Below are positions 23,488-35,400 of a DNA stretch of 64,000 nucleotides, one piece after another. The notes under the pieces are model-generated. The model was given only the letters and a program-made list of their open reading frames with translations, was not told where the DNA came from and ran no database searches. Numbering within the stretch: the first letter of the stretch is position 1; every line of letters begins with the position of its first letter. Source of the DNA: Eustoma russellianum (taxonomy: Eukaryota; Streptophyta; Magnoliopsida; Gentianales; Gentianaceae). The DNA lies in the NCBI GenBank assembly GCA_036186865.1, contig AP025046.1, positions 37,632,517 through 37,696,516 of the forward strand, written 5' to 3'. A program made the translations under genes and the position numbers.

Positions 23488-23688
23488 TAAGATGATCTCA
23501 GTGGTTCGAAAAAATTAATGTCTTGTCCTCAGATGTTTATGATTCCTAAGGTCTGAATGATATTAAAGAAACTTAGATAGTGGTTAGACTAGCGGACCGA
23601 TTTATTTCCTATCTGAAAGATGTTAGTGAAGATGTCTTAATCTAAACGAACGAATTAGTCTTCTCTGCTAATTTTACATTCTGTAGAT

Positions 23689-23897
23689 GGGCGCTGAGAC
23701 AAGGGTCAAGATTAGAGACTTATTTGAAGACTTGTCTTGTAACTTTGAAGTCACGCGTTCGAACGACAAAAATAACATCTTGTATAAAGTGCAAAGTAAT
23801 ACTTGTGTAGATCAGATCGCGAAACGATCTGACCCATTTCAAACCTTGTGTAAACGCACGAGCCTAGTACACCAAGAACGCCCCTTAGATTCAAACA
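23689..23897 (+). mobile_element. Degenerate tRNA-derived SINE
   Basis: It has a B-box-like ACGCGTTCGAACGAC near 23752 and a 3' part, GATCTGACCC...AACGCACGAGCCTAGTACACC, resembling the conserved GGTCCGGCCC...GCACCGGGCTGCCC end of a widespread plant SINE family. The ends are approximate. Confidence 0.5.
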
Positions 23898-23940
23898 GCC
23901 TGTATTCGTCAAAGATTTCATCTTGTTGAGGCTGTCTTTG

Positions 23941-24501
23941 TGTTGGGAATAACGACCCGGTTCTAAGAGGAATAAAACCGTGAATAGTTATTTACTACTC
24001 ACTAGAATCTTCGAGTATGACAGCGAGATAAATACCAGTAAAAGTGAAATAGAGACACCAAGATTTACGTGGAAACCCTCTCTCTGTGGAGAGAAAAAAA
24101 CCACGGGCAGTGAGAACAACTTCCACTATTCGAAATAATGGGAATACAAGAGACAACTCAAGTTTAGTCTTAAACTTGAGAAATACAAGAGAATTGAAAC
24201 ACTCAATATTTTCTTATACCGGATTGGTATAATCTCACAACTCTCTTTTCCTCTCTCTATTTTCTTTCACTCACTCCTTTCTCAAGAAGCTCTCAAATTG
24301 CTTCTTCCTTTGATTTTGGTGTGTCTTCCATCTACTAAGACATGCCTATTTATAGGCAAGCAAAATGAATAAACACATGTGTGTTACTATTCATTTAATG
24401 GCTACTTTGTATTTGTCAAAAATGGTATGCTACCAACCATAGAAAAACACAACAAAGAAGTCTTCTATTTTTTCTTCTTTTCTCATTGTCTGGAACCTTC
24501 A
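23941..24501 (-). repeat. 3' LTR of the Tnt1-like element
   Basis: Starts TGTTGGGAAT and ends CCTTCA on the plus strand. It carries TATTTATAGG near 24350, a TATA-like motif on either strand. Confidence 0.95.
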
Positions 24502-24536
24502 AATCTCCCCCTCCAGACTAGAGGCATACTCCACTC

Positions 24537-26654
24537 TCATTGAGAGTCCATCCCAGCTTGCTTGATGCACCAATTAAACTTCTCCTTTGTAATGACTTTT
24601 GTCATTACATCAGCAGGATTATTGTCTGTGTGAATCTTCTTGATTTGGAATTGTTCCTCCTCAGTAGCATTCCGAATCCAATGATATCGCACATCGATAT
24701 GTTTGGTTCTCGCATGATACATCGTATTTTTGCTCAAGTCAATAGCACTTTGACTATCGCAGTATACTATGTATTGTTGTTGTTTGAACCCCAACTCCTG
24801 TAAAAATCGTTTCATCCAAAGCATCTCCTTACCAGCTTCTGTAGCTGCAATGTATTCTGCTTCGGTAGTCGATAATGATACACACTTTTGAAGTTTCGAC
24901 TGCCATGATATAGCTCCCCCTGCTAATGTAAGCAGATAACCAGAAGTAGATTTTCTACCATCTAGATCTCCAGCCATATCTGAATCTGTGTATCCATCAA
25001 GAGTTGATCCGGAACCTCCAAAAGTTAAGCATAATTTTGAAGTTCCTCTAAGATATCGAAAGATCCATTTCACTGCTTCCCAATGTGTCTTTCCTGGATT
25101 TGATAGAAACCTGCTCACTACTCCTACCGCATGAGCAATATCTGGTCTTGTGCAGACCATAGCATACATCAAGCTTCCTACTGCAGAAGAATATGGAATT
25201 GATGACATCTCTTCTTCTTCCTTCTCGGTTGAAGGACAATCTCTCTTGCTTAGCTTGAAATGATCAGCAAGTGGAGTTGTAACTGGCTTAGCTTTGTCCA
25301 TATTGAACCGTTGAAGCACTCGTTCAATATATCCCTCCTGTGATAACCAAAGCTTTCTTGTTGCTCGATCTCGTATGATATCCATTCCCAATATACGTTT
25401 TGCAACACCCAAATCTTTCATGTCAAATGTTTCTGACAATTTCTTTTTTAAGATTTGGATCATGTTTCCATCTTCTCCAACAATCAGCATGTCATCAACA
25501 TACAAGAGAAGAATGATAAATTTACCATCAGGGTACCTTTGAATATATACACAAGGATCAGCAACTGTTCTCTTGAATTTATGACTCAGCATGAATGAGT
25601 CAAACTTCTTGTACCATTGCCGTGGTGCTAGCTTCAATCCGTACAGACTCTTTTTCAACTTGCAAACCATGTCTTCTTTGCCTTTGATTAAGAAGCCTTC
25701 TGGTTGTTCCATGTAGATTTCCTCATCCAGATCACCATGTAAGAAAGCTGTTTTTACATCTAGTTGTTCTAGCTCTAAATTCAAACTAGCTGCCAAACCA
25801 AGTACAAGTCGAATAGAACTCATTTTAACAACTGGTGAGAAGATTTCATCAAAGTCGATACCTTTCTTTTGACCAAAACCTTTCACCACCAATCGAGCTT
25901 TGTACTTTAGCAACTTATCGCCGTCTTTCTTTAACTTGAAGACCCATTTGTTTTTCAGAGCTTTCTTTCCTTTTGGAAGTTGAACTAGATCATAAGTGAG
26001 ATTCTTTTTCAGTGAGTCCATCTCTTCTTGCATGGCTTTTGTCCAACAATCTTTATATCTGTGAGATTGTACTTCTCGAAAATTCTCTGGTTCTCCATCA
26101 TCTGTTATAAGAATGTATTGAGAACTAGGATACCTGGTAGAAGATGCACGTTCTCTGACAGACCTTCTCGGTTGAGGATCCACATCTTCCAATTCAAGAG
26201 AATCAGGGGTTTGCTCCCCCTGCTCAACACCACTAGAATCCTCACAGGTTTCAGTTTCTTCTATATTTTCTCCAGTTGTGTCATTGTTCAAAGAAGGAAC
26301 AAATGTTACCTCTGTAACATTTTCTGCAATAGACATTTTTTCTGCATCGTTGAACATTTCGTGTTCTTGGAACACGACATCTCTACTTCTGACGATTTTC
26401 TTCTTTTCTGGATCCCATAGCCTAAAGCCGTATTCCTCATTTCCGTACCCCACAAAGATACAAGGAATAGTTTTGTCATCCAATTTTGACCTCCGGTCTT
26501 TTGGAACATGCATGAAGGCTTTACATCCAAATACTTTTAGGTGAGCGTAGCTTACCTCTCTTCCACTCCATACTGCTTCTGGAACATCAAAGTTTAGTGG
26601 AACCGAAGGTGACCGGTTGATCAAGTAGACAGCTGTGTTGACAGCCTCCCCCAA
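24537..26654 (-). pseudogene. Tnt1-like integrase C-terminus, reverse transcriptase and RNase H
   Basis: A 705-codon open frame that resumes pol after the frameshift. It shows GEAVNTAVYLINRSPS (integrase), DVKTAFLHGDL, LLLYVDDMLIVG (catalytic YVDD) and the RNase H signatures YTDSDMAGDL, STTEAEYIAATEAGKE and HIDVRYHWIR. It has no start of its own in an intact element; the two parts form one polyprotein. Confidence 0.93.
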
Positions 26655-28477
26655 AATGACTTAGACAGTTTAGCCATTTTGAGCATGCATCGCACTTTTT
26701 CTACAATGGTTCTATTCATCCGTTCTGCAACTCCGTTATGCTGTGGAGTACCAGGAACTGTCTTCTCATGTCTTATACCATGTTTTGTGCAGTACTCTTC
26801 AAATTCTATTGATATGTACTCGCCGCCATTGTCAGTGCGAAGGCATTTCAACTTTTCTCCAGTCTCTCTTTCCACCATTGCATGAAACTTTTGAAAACAT
26901 TGGAATACTTGACTTTTATTTCTTATCAAGTAGATCCATGTTTTTTTAGAAGAATCATCAATGAAAGTAACAAAGTATTTGTTTCCACCTAGAGATTCTA
27001 CCTCAATGGGACCACACACGTCAGAGTGAACCAACTCCAATTTATTTTCTTTTATCTTGGAGTTTTTCTGAAAAAAGACACGATGCTGTTTTCCAAATAA
27101 GCAGTAATCACATGGGTCTGGTGACTTACCTTTATCTAACGGTATCAAGGATTGCTTTTCCAGTAACTGCAACCCTTTCTGCCCAATGTGTCCCAAACGT
27201 CTGTGCCACACGTTTGGGGAATCTCCGTCTTCTACTGCATTTATTTGACTTTCACACACCTTAAAGTGTGTCTTGTACAAATTACAACATAGCTTCCCTT
27301 TTGCTACCACCAGAGAACCTTTGGTAAGTTTCCATGTCGCATTACCAAAGAAATGCTCATAACCTTCCTTGTCCAGTGCACTTGCTGATAAAAGATTGAA
27401 TCTCATATCTGGAACATGTCGCACATTTCGTAATGTAAATGTGCAACCAAGTGAAGTTTCCACAGTGATATCACCCATTCCCTCGATCAATGAGGTGCTT
27501 TTATTTCCCATCTTCAACACACCAAAGTCTCCAGCTTTGTATGTGGAGAAGTACTCCTTGCTAGCAGCACAATGATATGAAGCACCTGTATCCACGATCC
27601 ATTCAAGGTCTATGTCTGAGATATGACAACATTCATTTTGGTGACAAACCAATGTTGTCTCTTCGTCACTGCTTGAAGCTATTGCTGCTGTGTTATCTCC
27701 CACCTGCTTTTGACCTCGATCTTTGTCTTGCTTCAAAGATCTGCAATTCCTTTTGAGGTGGCCATTCTTACCACAGTTCCAACACTTCACTCCACTTCTC
27801 GATTTGGAACGACCTCTGAACTTGTCATAATCTTTTGATTTTTCATGACTGTTGAAGTTTCTATTTCGGCTCCTTCCTCTTTCTTGTGTAAGAAGAGCAT
27901 GTCCTTGCTTCTCTGGTTGCATCATCTTAATATACAGCAACAAAGATGATGTGACCTCTTTCAATGTGATTGTTTCTTTACCATGAAGTAAAGTGGTCGT
28001 TAAACCATTGAATGAGGGTGGAAGTGAACTCAAGAGCATGATCGCCTTATCCTCGTCCTCTATAGTAATACCAAGACTAGCCATTTGGGATATAATACCA
28101 TTAAAATCATTCAGATGAGACAAAAAATTTGTACCTTCGCTCATTTGGAGTGTGTAGAGCTGCTTCTTAAGATACAATTTATTTGTCATTGTTTTGGACA
28201 TATACAAACTTTTTAGCTTTGTCCAAATCTCCATAGCTGAGTCGTTTCCGTCTACATTGTTCAGGACTTCGTCGGATAAGTGCAAGCGGATTGCACTTGC
28301 GGCTTTATCATCCATGTCTTGCCAATCATCATCTTTCATGGCTTCTGGCTTTTTCTCTTTGCCATAAAGAACTTTGTGAACACCTTGTTGTATAAGGTAA
28401 TCCTTCATCCTTTTCTGCCATGTGGAAAATCCATCATCTCCGTTGAATTTTGCCACATTGAATTTCATCTCTGTCAT
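26621..28477 (-). pseudogene. Tnt1-like gag, protease and integrase, first part of the gag-pol ORF
   Basis: Starts at the ATG at 28477 (MTEMKFNVAKFNG). It contains a UBN2-type gag core, zinc knuckle CWNCGKNGHLKRNC, protease WIVDTGASYH, pre-integrase zinc region (VWHRRLGHIG...CDYCLFGK), and integrase core with VHSDVCGP, RTDNGGEY and HNGVAERMNRT. The frame then shifts where a run of G in the integrase is one base shorter than the Tnt1 pattern predicts (about 26650), and ends 12 codons later. Otherwise all catalytic motifs are present. Confidence 0.93.
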
Positions 28478-28521
28478 ATTCGAGAAAATCAAGAACCGAA
28501 TAACCAAGCTCTGATACCACT

Positions 28522-29082
28522 TGTTGGGAATAACGACCCGGTTCTAAGAGGAATAAAACCGTGAATAGTTATTTACTACTCACTAGAATCTTCGAGTATG
28601 ACAGCGAGATAAATACCAGTAAAAGTGAAATAGAGACACCAAGATTTACGTGGAAACCCTCTCTCTGTGGAGGGAAAAAAACCACGGGCAGTGAGAACAA
28701 CTTCCACTATTCGAAATAATGGGAATACAAGAGACAACTCAAGTTTAGACTTAAACTTGAGAAATACAAGAGAATTGAAACACTCAATATTTTCTTATAC
28801 CGGATTGGTATAATCTCACAACTCTCTTTTCCTCTCTCTATTTTCTTTCACTCACTCCTTTCTCAAGAAGCTCTCAAATTGCTTCTTCCTTTAATTTTGG
28901 TGTGTCTTCCATCTACTAAGACATGCCTATTTATAGGCAAGCAAAATGAATAAACACATGTGTGTTACTATTCATTTAATGGCTACTTTGTATTTGTCAA
29001 AAATGGTATGCTACCAACCATAGAAAAACACAACAAAGAAGTCTTCTATTTTTTCTTCTTTTCTCATTGTCTGGAACCTTCA
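28522..29082 (-). repeat. 5' LTR of the Tnt1-like element
   Basis: Identical to 23941-24501 except for three substitutions (T/A, A/G and G/A). It would drive minus-strand transcription of the element. Confidence 0.95.
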
Positions 29083-29222
29083 CTTTGGTCGTCTAGCAAT
29101 TATATGCATCTTTGTTTGAGTCGGCCACACCACACTTTTCAGGGACATTTTCCAAAATGTGATGAATTCACTCAATGCAACTCCCATACTATTCTTTGGT
29201 CATGTGCGCTCGGACATTTGGC

Positions 29223-29410
29223 GTGCCTCTTATATTATGAAATAGCAGTTGACCGGCACAGCTTGACGCATCATTATGGATCATCGGTAAACAATTTCTG
29301 TGTGTTTCTAACACATGAGTATGGTTGCGTACATCCGACCCCTCTATACCCCGCCATAAGAGGAAGCTTAAGACAATAGGGTAATGTTGTCGTCGCTGTC
29401 GTCGTTCATT
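29223..29410 (+). mobile_element. Au-like SINE
   Basis: It shares its whole length with 57084-57262 (TTGACGCATCATTATGG, GTTTCTAACACATG, GTTGCGTACAT.CGACCCC) and ends in GGGTAATGTTGTCGTCG, a GTT-type tail typical of Au SINEs. Confidence 0.65.
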
Positions 29411-29514
29411 ACTTCTCCAAGAAAAATACTCTGCGCCAGATGCAATACTTGCTTCAGCTCAACAGGCGTATATGGAAGGTTAACCACTGGGTCAAAAGGC
29501 ACCGGAAGAATGTA

Positions 29515-29905
29515 ATCCGTCAAGATTGAGTCCTGGGTGGATCTATATCAATGTTGATGAAGCCGTTGCCGATGATGGCTCTACAACTAATGGTATTATT
29601 TGTCACGATCATTACAAATACACTCTTGCATGCAATTTAAGGGGGAGCCTGTGGGACTATCAAGTTATCCAATTCAACCAAATTTGTAGAGAGATGTAAT
29701 GAGGATGATTAATGGATTTGCTGAATATTGCTGAAGACGCATACTCTTTGCTTAGTCCGTTAGCGCAGCGGTGGAAGATTTTCGTTTGATCTTTCAAAAG
29801 CTCACTTGTGTACGTAGAAGCATAAATCAGGCAGTTGATTGTTTAGCGCACTTGGGACTAAATTTTAGTCGTGTACAAAATTGGGGTAGAGTCCCCCACC
29901 TGCTG
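29515..29905 (+). pseudogene. RNase H-like domain fragment from a retroelement
   Basis: Reads PGWIYINVDEAV...NGIICHD early and INQAVDCLAHLGLNFS late, the two ends of the RNase H-like domain found in plant non-LTR retroelements and related proteins. Frameshifts and stops lie between. It cannot be active. Confidence 0.5.
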
Positions 29906-30009
29906 TATTCCAAGCCATGAAGGCTGATATTCTGGCTTAATGGAATTTTTTATCCAAGCAGACAAGCAAACCAATCCCTAAGCTTGGCCAGTCTAGGCAT
30001 GTGTTGAAA

Positions 30010-30560
30010 TAAGTCTAGCCGAGGTGTGTCGAGCTGAGGTGAGGTGGCCCGACCTGAACAAAGTAGTGACTATGGTGGAAGAAAGTGACTAAGTCAGTCA
30101 GCCAAGCTGATCTGGATAAGAAAGTTGAACTGAGATGGCATGGACAAAATAAGGCCGGACTGAACTGAAGAAGACAGAGAGGCTGAGGTGAAGAAGAGCT
30201 GAAGAGAAGTGAAACAGAACCAAGTGAAGAAGTGCTGAACCAAAGTGCCGAGGTGAAGCACAACAAGCAGCAATGCTAAGGGCGAGCTGCCATACTTAGT
30301 CTTGTAAATATTGTAACTTAGAACCTTTACTATATATAAGACAGAAGTGATCATGTAACTAGTCGTTACCTTATAGATGTTAGAAAACACTGTAGGTGAA
30401 CAGTAACCACTGCATAAATGAAAAAAATAAAGCCATTAAGAATAGAAAAATCCTTATAAAAGGAAAGAAACTTTGTAAATTTAAACTTAAAATGCAAATT
30501 CTTTCGATCTCGACAGTATGATTGTTTAAGACCTCTGACTAAACTGACAAAAAGACCTAC
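30010..30560 (+). repeat. Possible LTR fragment
   Basis: GAAG/CTGA-rich sequence followed by a TATA-like CTATATATAAG at 30331 and AATAAAGCC at 30427, an arrangement like U3-R-U5 of a plant LTR on the plus strand. No partner LTR is in the window. Confidence 0.25.
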
Positions 30561-31917
30561 CCGCTTGAACCGGTGATAGGACCGTGTTAATTAGGAAACC
30601 GCTGGTACAAAAAACTATGCCTGGATCAACAAAGGAAAGTAGAATATGCCAAGATCATTGCCCAGTTCAGAGGATGAAAAGCAGCGCAGGCAAAAGAGAA
30701 AAGTGGCAGCAGTGGCAGAAACAGCAGAACTGCAGAAGAGCATAAGGGCAGATATAATCCATAACCTATACAGCGGAACTATATGGAATCAAGACAAAGT
30801 TCTCACTTGATTCACAAGAGTTGCAGTATCTCATTACATTTCAATTATGGAAGGGATATCATTTCACTTGGTTACAGTTGCAGAGGCTCATTTTACAGTT
30901 GCCTTCAACTCACTCTTTAAACAGCCAAAAAGTACTAGTACAAACACACCATGGAGTCACATAGTCTTCCATATACCTTTACACTCAAAAGATTTTCTAA
31001 ACTGAACTAATCTATTCAACCCCTCTCCAAGAGTCTCTTTGACAAGAGGGCCTCTCAATCCTCCGCAAGCAAGTTACATAAAGAAGTCACATTTAACACC
31101 AATAGGCGGCTAACAAGATCTTTCGATGCAGGTTGTCCTCTTGAACCCTGTTTGTAATGACTGCCTCAATCAAGTCCGCAGATTTTCCCACAAATATCAG
31201 CAGCAGAGCTATAGGAATCCTCAGGCTTAAAGCGGATACAAAGTGGAGAAATACCACTGAAAACATCCAAATCCTTGTACAAGACATGCCTGCTTGGGAT
31301 CCTTTTACTTGCCATTTAGGCTGTGTCCCAGCACTTGACAGATGCCCAACAGGCCAAGAACTTGGCTGTTCTGCTTTGGACCTACAGAGGCCAAGTTCCA
31401 ACTGGGAAAGGTGCAAAATAGCCTAAGAGCGTGTCTCACCAGAAGGTTGCATTCTACATATATATTTCATACATTGATAGATAGATAGACAGGTAGATAT
31501 AGATAGATCTTTCATACATGTGAAGCCCTCTACAAAGCAAGCATAAGAGATGAAGCACAAATAGTAAACCAAACAGACCTTGGCAGGGTGCAGAAATACC
31601 AGCAGAACATTTTTATCGAACAAATTATACCAAACGATATCCACTTCTTCTTCAAACACTCGTAAACCCTAGCATCTAATTCTTCCAATTCCAATGTCTT
31701 TGGCATCATCCCTTTTCGTATAGCAAAAAATTCCTCATCAGCCTCATTCCTAAAGGGCACGCTATGTCATGATTCAGCCAATAAGAAGAAAAAACTCAGA
31801 AATCAATAAGTAAGAACAGCTGAAAATTCTTCGCAGCCAATGGAAATCCTGCCAATTATAGATCCAAGAGAATCTTCTCGGTGTCGTTTTTCTCCTATCG
31901 AACAAGTACCACCATGA
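30561..31917 (-). other. Region downstream of the NLP gene (likely 3' UTR in part)
   Basis: Lies immediately 3' of the NLP8-like stop codon at 31918. No recognisable coding domain. A GATA microsatellite lies at 31470-31510. I see no clear polyadenylation signal, so the transcript end is undefined. Confidence 0.35.
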
Positions 31918-32441
31918 CTATGAGCCAGTGGAAAATAAAGTACTGCTATATGAGCCGTCCACGGGACAAGGGGCGCCACAGACAAGAAACTTCACCATGC
32001 TGGTACCTTTTAGTTGCAGTATCTCCAGGCACTCCTGCAAATCTGCTTCAGTTACCAACATAACCCATTCCTCTTCCTCGTCCATGTACTTGAGTTGGAA
32101 TGTCCCATACGGCAGTTTAAACTTTTCTGCAACTACTTCATATAGCAGCAAACACCCCAGGGAAGGATTGAACTTGAACCGTACTATGTCACCCTTATAA
32201 GTAGCCTTCACGGTAAGTTTTAAGCCAGTTTCTTCAACGACCATGGTAGTTCTCGACTTCAATTCTCCATCAGAATGCATAGAACTAGACGAACTCCCAT
32301 TCATCATTGACCCAGAAAAATTAGATGAAACCGTTATGCTCGAGGATGTGGGATGTTTCCGTTCAGTAAATTTATCATCATTGTGAAACGCAGAGTCACC
32401 CCTAAAGTTTGCACTTTTCACGTCAACAGCAATCCTTGAGC
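31918..32441 (-). CDS. NLP8: NLP8-like coding exon 6 (PB1 domain) and stop
   Basis: Acceptor TTTCAG. After a Ser-rich linker comes a PB1 domain: basic part TGLKLTVKATYKGDIVRF and acidic OPCA-like part YMDEEEEWVMLVTEADLQEC, so both interaction faces are present. It ends FSTGS and a stop at 31918. PB1 domains mediate NLP-NLP and NLP-TCP pairing. Confidence 0.92.
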
Positions 32442-35400
32442 CTGAAATTTAGGAAATGGAATGAGAATCAGAAATCCAATATACGCCATTGTCAAATCCT
32501 AGATATCCTTACAAAACCATTTCTTCGATGTACCTTCTGCTACGTTGGACTCCACAAACTCATCTGCAGAAGACAACAAAGGTTCAAATCTGAGACTAGC
32601 AGGCCAGGACAGACCAGAATCTGAAGCACTTAGTTTGGAGTATGTGCAAACTCCAGGTGTCTTCAACTTGTTCTCTTCTGGACAAGATTGCCAACTCAGA
32701 ACGTTTGTTTTCTTCATCTCTCCACCATCATAACACATTTCAACTCTTATAACACCATCGCCAGCAAGGTTGAAGTGAGAAGGTGAACTTGCATGTTTGA
32801 CGGCTGATGCAGTAATATTGGTAACAGATGCTTTTCCATGGAATAAAATATCATTTGGTGCATTTAACCATTGGACGGTATGACCAGTATCAACTAGATC
32901 TCCACTAGATGGATTAAAGTTCAAGCCACCTTCAACACCTTGAACCGAGTCTATCATGCTTTTAACATTTCTTAAAGAGCGATTTACTTTCTTAATTTGA
33001 CGACATGGCCATCTTGAAATCCCATGCTGTCGACATATCCTTTTGAGAGTAGTAGGGCAAACTGCAAAACAAATGATAATGTAACTATTCAAAAGCTCCT
33101 TTAAGATGTATCACCAATTTCGTACATTTCAAGAAATTTTCCTCTTTCAAAGTCAAGCATCTTTCTGTGGGGTGTTTGAAACATAAAATTGATTGGAATG
33201 AAATAACATGTAAAGTGTGATACCTTCCAGCATGTGAATTTAAAAGTCAGAACTAAGACACTTTTGCTTTTGTTGTTGGGTACCATTAGTCTCTAGAAGT
33301 TAAATATGTGCCTGCCTCTGCTCCTGCTTTGCACTCTAGTTGTTCCATAGTGATAGTTAAACATGCAATGAAGAACCGAGGGTACTGTCTACAACTATCT
33401 GCTGCTTGAAGATTTTTAACCCCCCAATCTCTCTAATGTACACAAACACAGAGTGTGCATGTCGGGCTTCTGGGGTCATTGAAAACCCTACAAGCAGCAG
33501 CTATTTGTGCAATTTCTTTTGGTGCTTCACTGTGAGAATAAGTGCAATTTGTGCAATTTCTTGTGCATGTTATTTAATCTAGAAATGTTGGGAGGATCAA
33601 ACTTTCTTATTTGTTGGAGACATACAATTACCAGCCCAGACACAGCAAGAGACCAAATACCACAACAGTCAGGACGTAGTATATCGATAGCACAGATCAC
33701 TTATCAATTAAATTCTGGAAAATAGTAAGAAATAAGAGTCCCACCCCCAATACTTTTGGCAGCATCCCTGAGGCTTCCAGAAAAATACTGCTGAAGAACG
33801 CTTAAGCTAACATGCTTTTCTGCAGTCCTCTGCCGTTTGTCTGATTGTCTCTTCATCACAGATTTTGACTGAAAAGTTTAGATATTTTAATTGTAATGAA
33901 CAATTGGTAATTCACATATCAGGCTATAAACATTGCATAAATTTCAGATAATTTATCACACATAAGAGATAAATTACAAAGAAAAAAGAAATACTAAAGA
34001 GATAATGAAGCTAACCAGTAGGATATTATTGAAGATTGAAGAGCAGTAAATTTGAGAACAAAAAGTTCACTTGTATTCATAATCCTTCCAGTATATATAT
34101 ATACAATAGGTCCAACGGTAATATACTTCTACACTACTGTATACAACGGTTACATAGTAATACTTTGTCATCTAGTGACTGACATCAAACGGCTATAACA
34201 ATCTCAACACTCCCCCTCAAGCTTGGTGTATACATTGCAACAGCCAAGCTTGGATAATAATTTATGAAATTGTGAAGGGAAAACAGATTTTGTAAGTAAG
34301 TCTGCAATTTGCTCAGAAGACGAAATGTGTTTGAGGCACAATGATTGATCTTCTAATTTTTCTCTAATAAAGTGTCTATCAATCTCCACGTGCTTTGTTT
34401 TGTCATGATGTACGGGATTCTCAGCCATATGGATAGCGGAAATGTTGTCACAATATGCCTTAATCTGTAAGCCAGCCTGGTCTTGATGTATATCTTTAAG
34501 AACACGTTTTATCCACAAACCCTCACAGAGACCAAGAGCCAGTGCTCTTAATTCCGCTTCTGCACTGCTACGGGCAACCACGTTTTGCTTTTTACTTCTC
34601 CAAGTAACCAAGTTCCCCCAAAGGAATGTTCCATATCCAGAAGTTGATCTCATGTCACTTTTGGAACCACCCCAGTCTGCATCCGTATATACTTGTATAT
34701 CACGGCTAGTACTCTTTCCAAAGAATAGGCCCTGACCTGGAGCTCCTTTTAAATACCTAAGTATTCTCATAACAGCTTGTAAATGAAAATTAGTAGGAGA
34801 ATGCATAAACTGACTAACAAAACTAACAGAGTAACAAATATCCGGTCTAGTATGTGATAAATAGATTAACTTACCTACTAACTTTTGATATGAATGTATG
34901 TCCGAAAGTATCTCACCTTTTGAAGATTCAGAAAGTTTAGTGCTACCTGGCTCCATTGGAGTTGAAACTGGTTTACAACCAATCATTCCAGTTTCTTGTA
35001 AAAGATCTAGCACATATTTCCTTTGGGAAATTACCATTCCAGTCTTACTCCTCCCAACCTCCATACCTAGAAAGTACCTGAGGGGCCCAAGGTCTTTAAC
35101 CTCAAATGCCATAGCAAGATGCTTCTTAACCTTTTCAATGTACTGATTATTATTCCCTGTGAGGATGATATCATCCACATAGACTATAAGAAGTGTAATG
35201 TTGCTGCCCTCAGTATGAACAAACAAAGTGTGGTCACTTTGAGCCTGTCTAAAGCCATAGATAATCAAAACATCAGTAAACTTACTAAACCAAGCTCTAG
35301 GCGATTGTTTTAACCCATAAATGGATCTATTTAATTTACAGACCTTACCTACCGTTTCAGCAGACTCAAAACCAGGAGGTATGCTCATGTATACTAATTC

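Larger units (their letters stand above)
23941..29082 (-). mobile_element. Nearly intact Tnt1-like Ty1/copia retrotransposon (Tork type)
   Basis: 5.14 kb, flanked by perfect target duplications CTTTG (23936-23940 and 29083-29087). Both LTRs are 561 bp and differ at only three positions that I can see. The primer site TGGTATCAGAGCTTGG (initiator-Met tRNA) adjoins the 5' LTR, and a polypurine tract CTGGAGGGGGAGATT adjoins the 3' LTR. The gag-pol frame runs from 28477 to 24537 with a single interruption, a one-base shift near 26650. The protein resembles Tnt1 of tobacco throughout. Insertion is recent. Confidence 0.95.

Noticed and set aside
31093..31416. A 107-codon minus-strand ORF downstream of the NLP8-like stop
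   Set aside because: No recognised domain, no splice link to the NLP exons, and it overlaps an 89-codon plus-strand ORF. Better explained as untranslated sequence.
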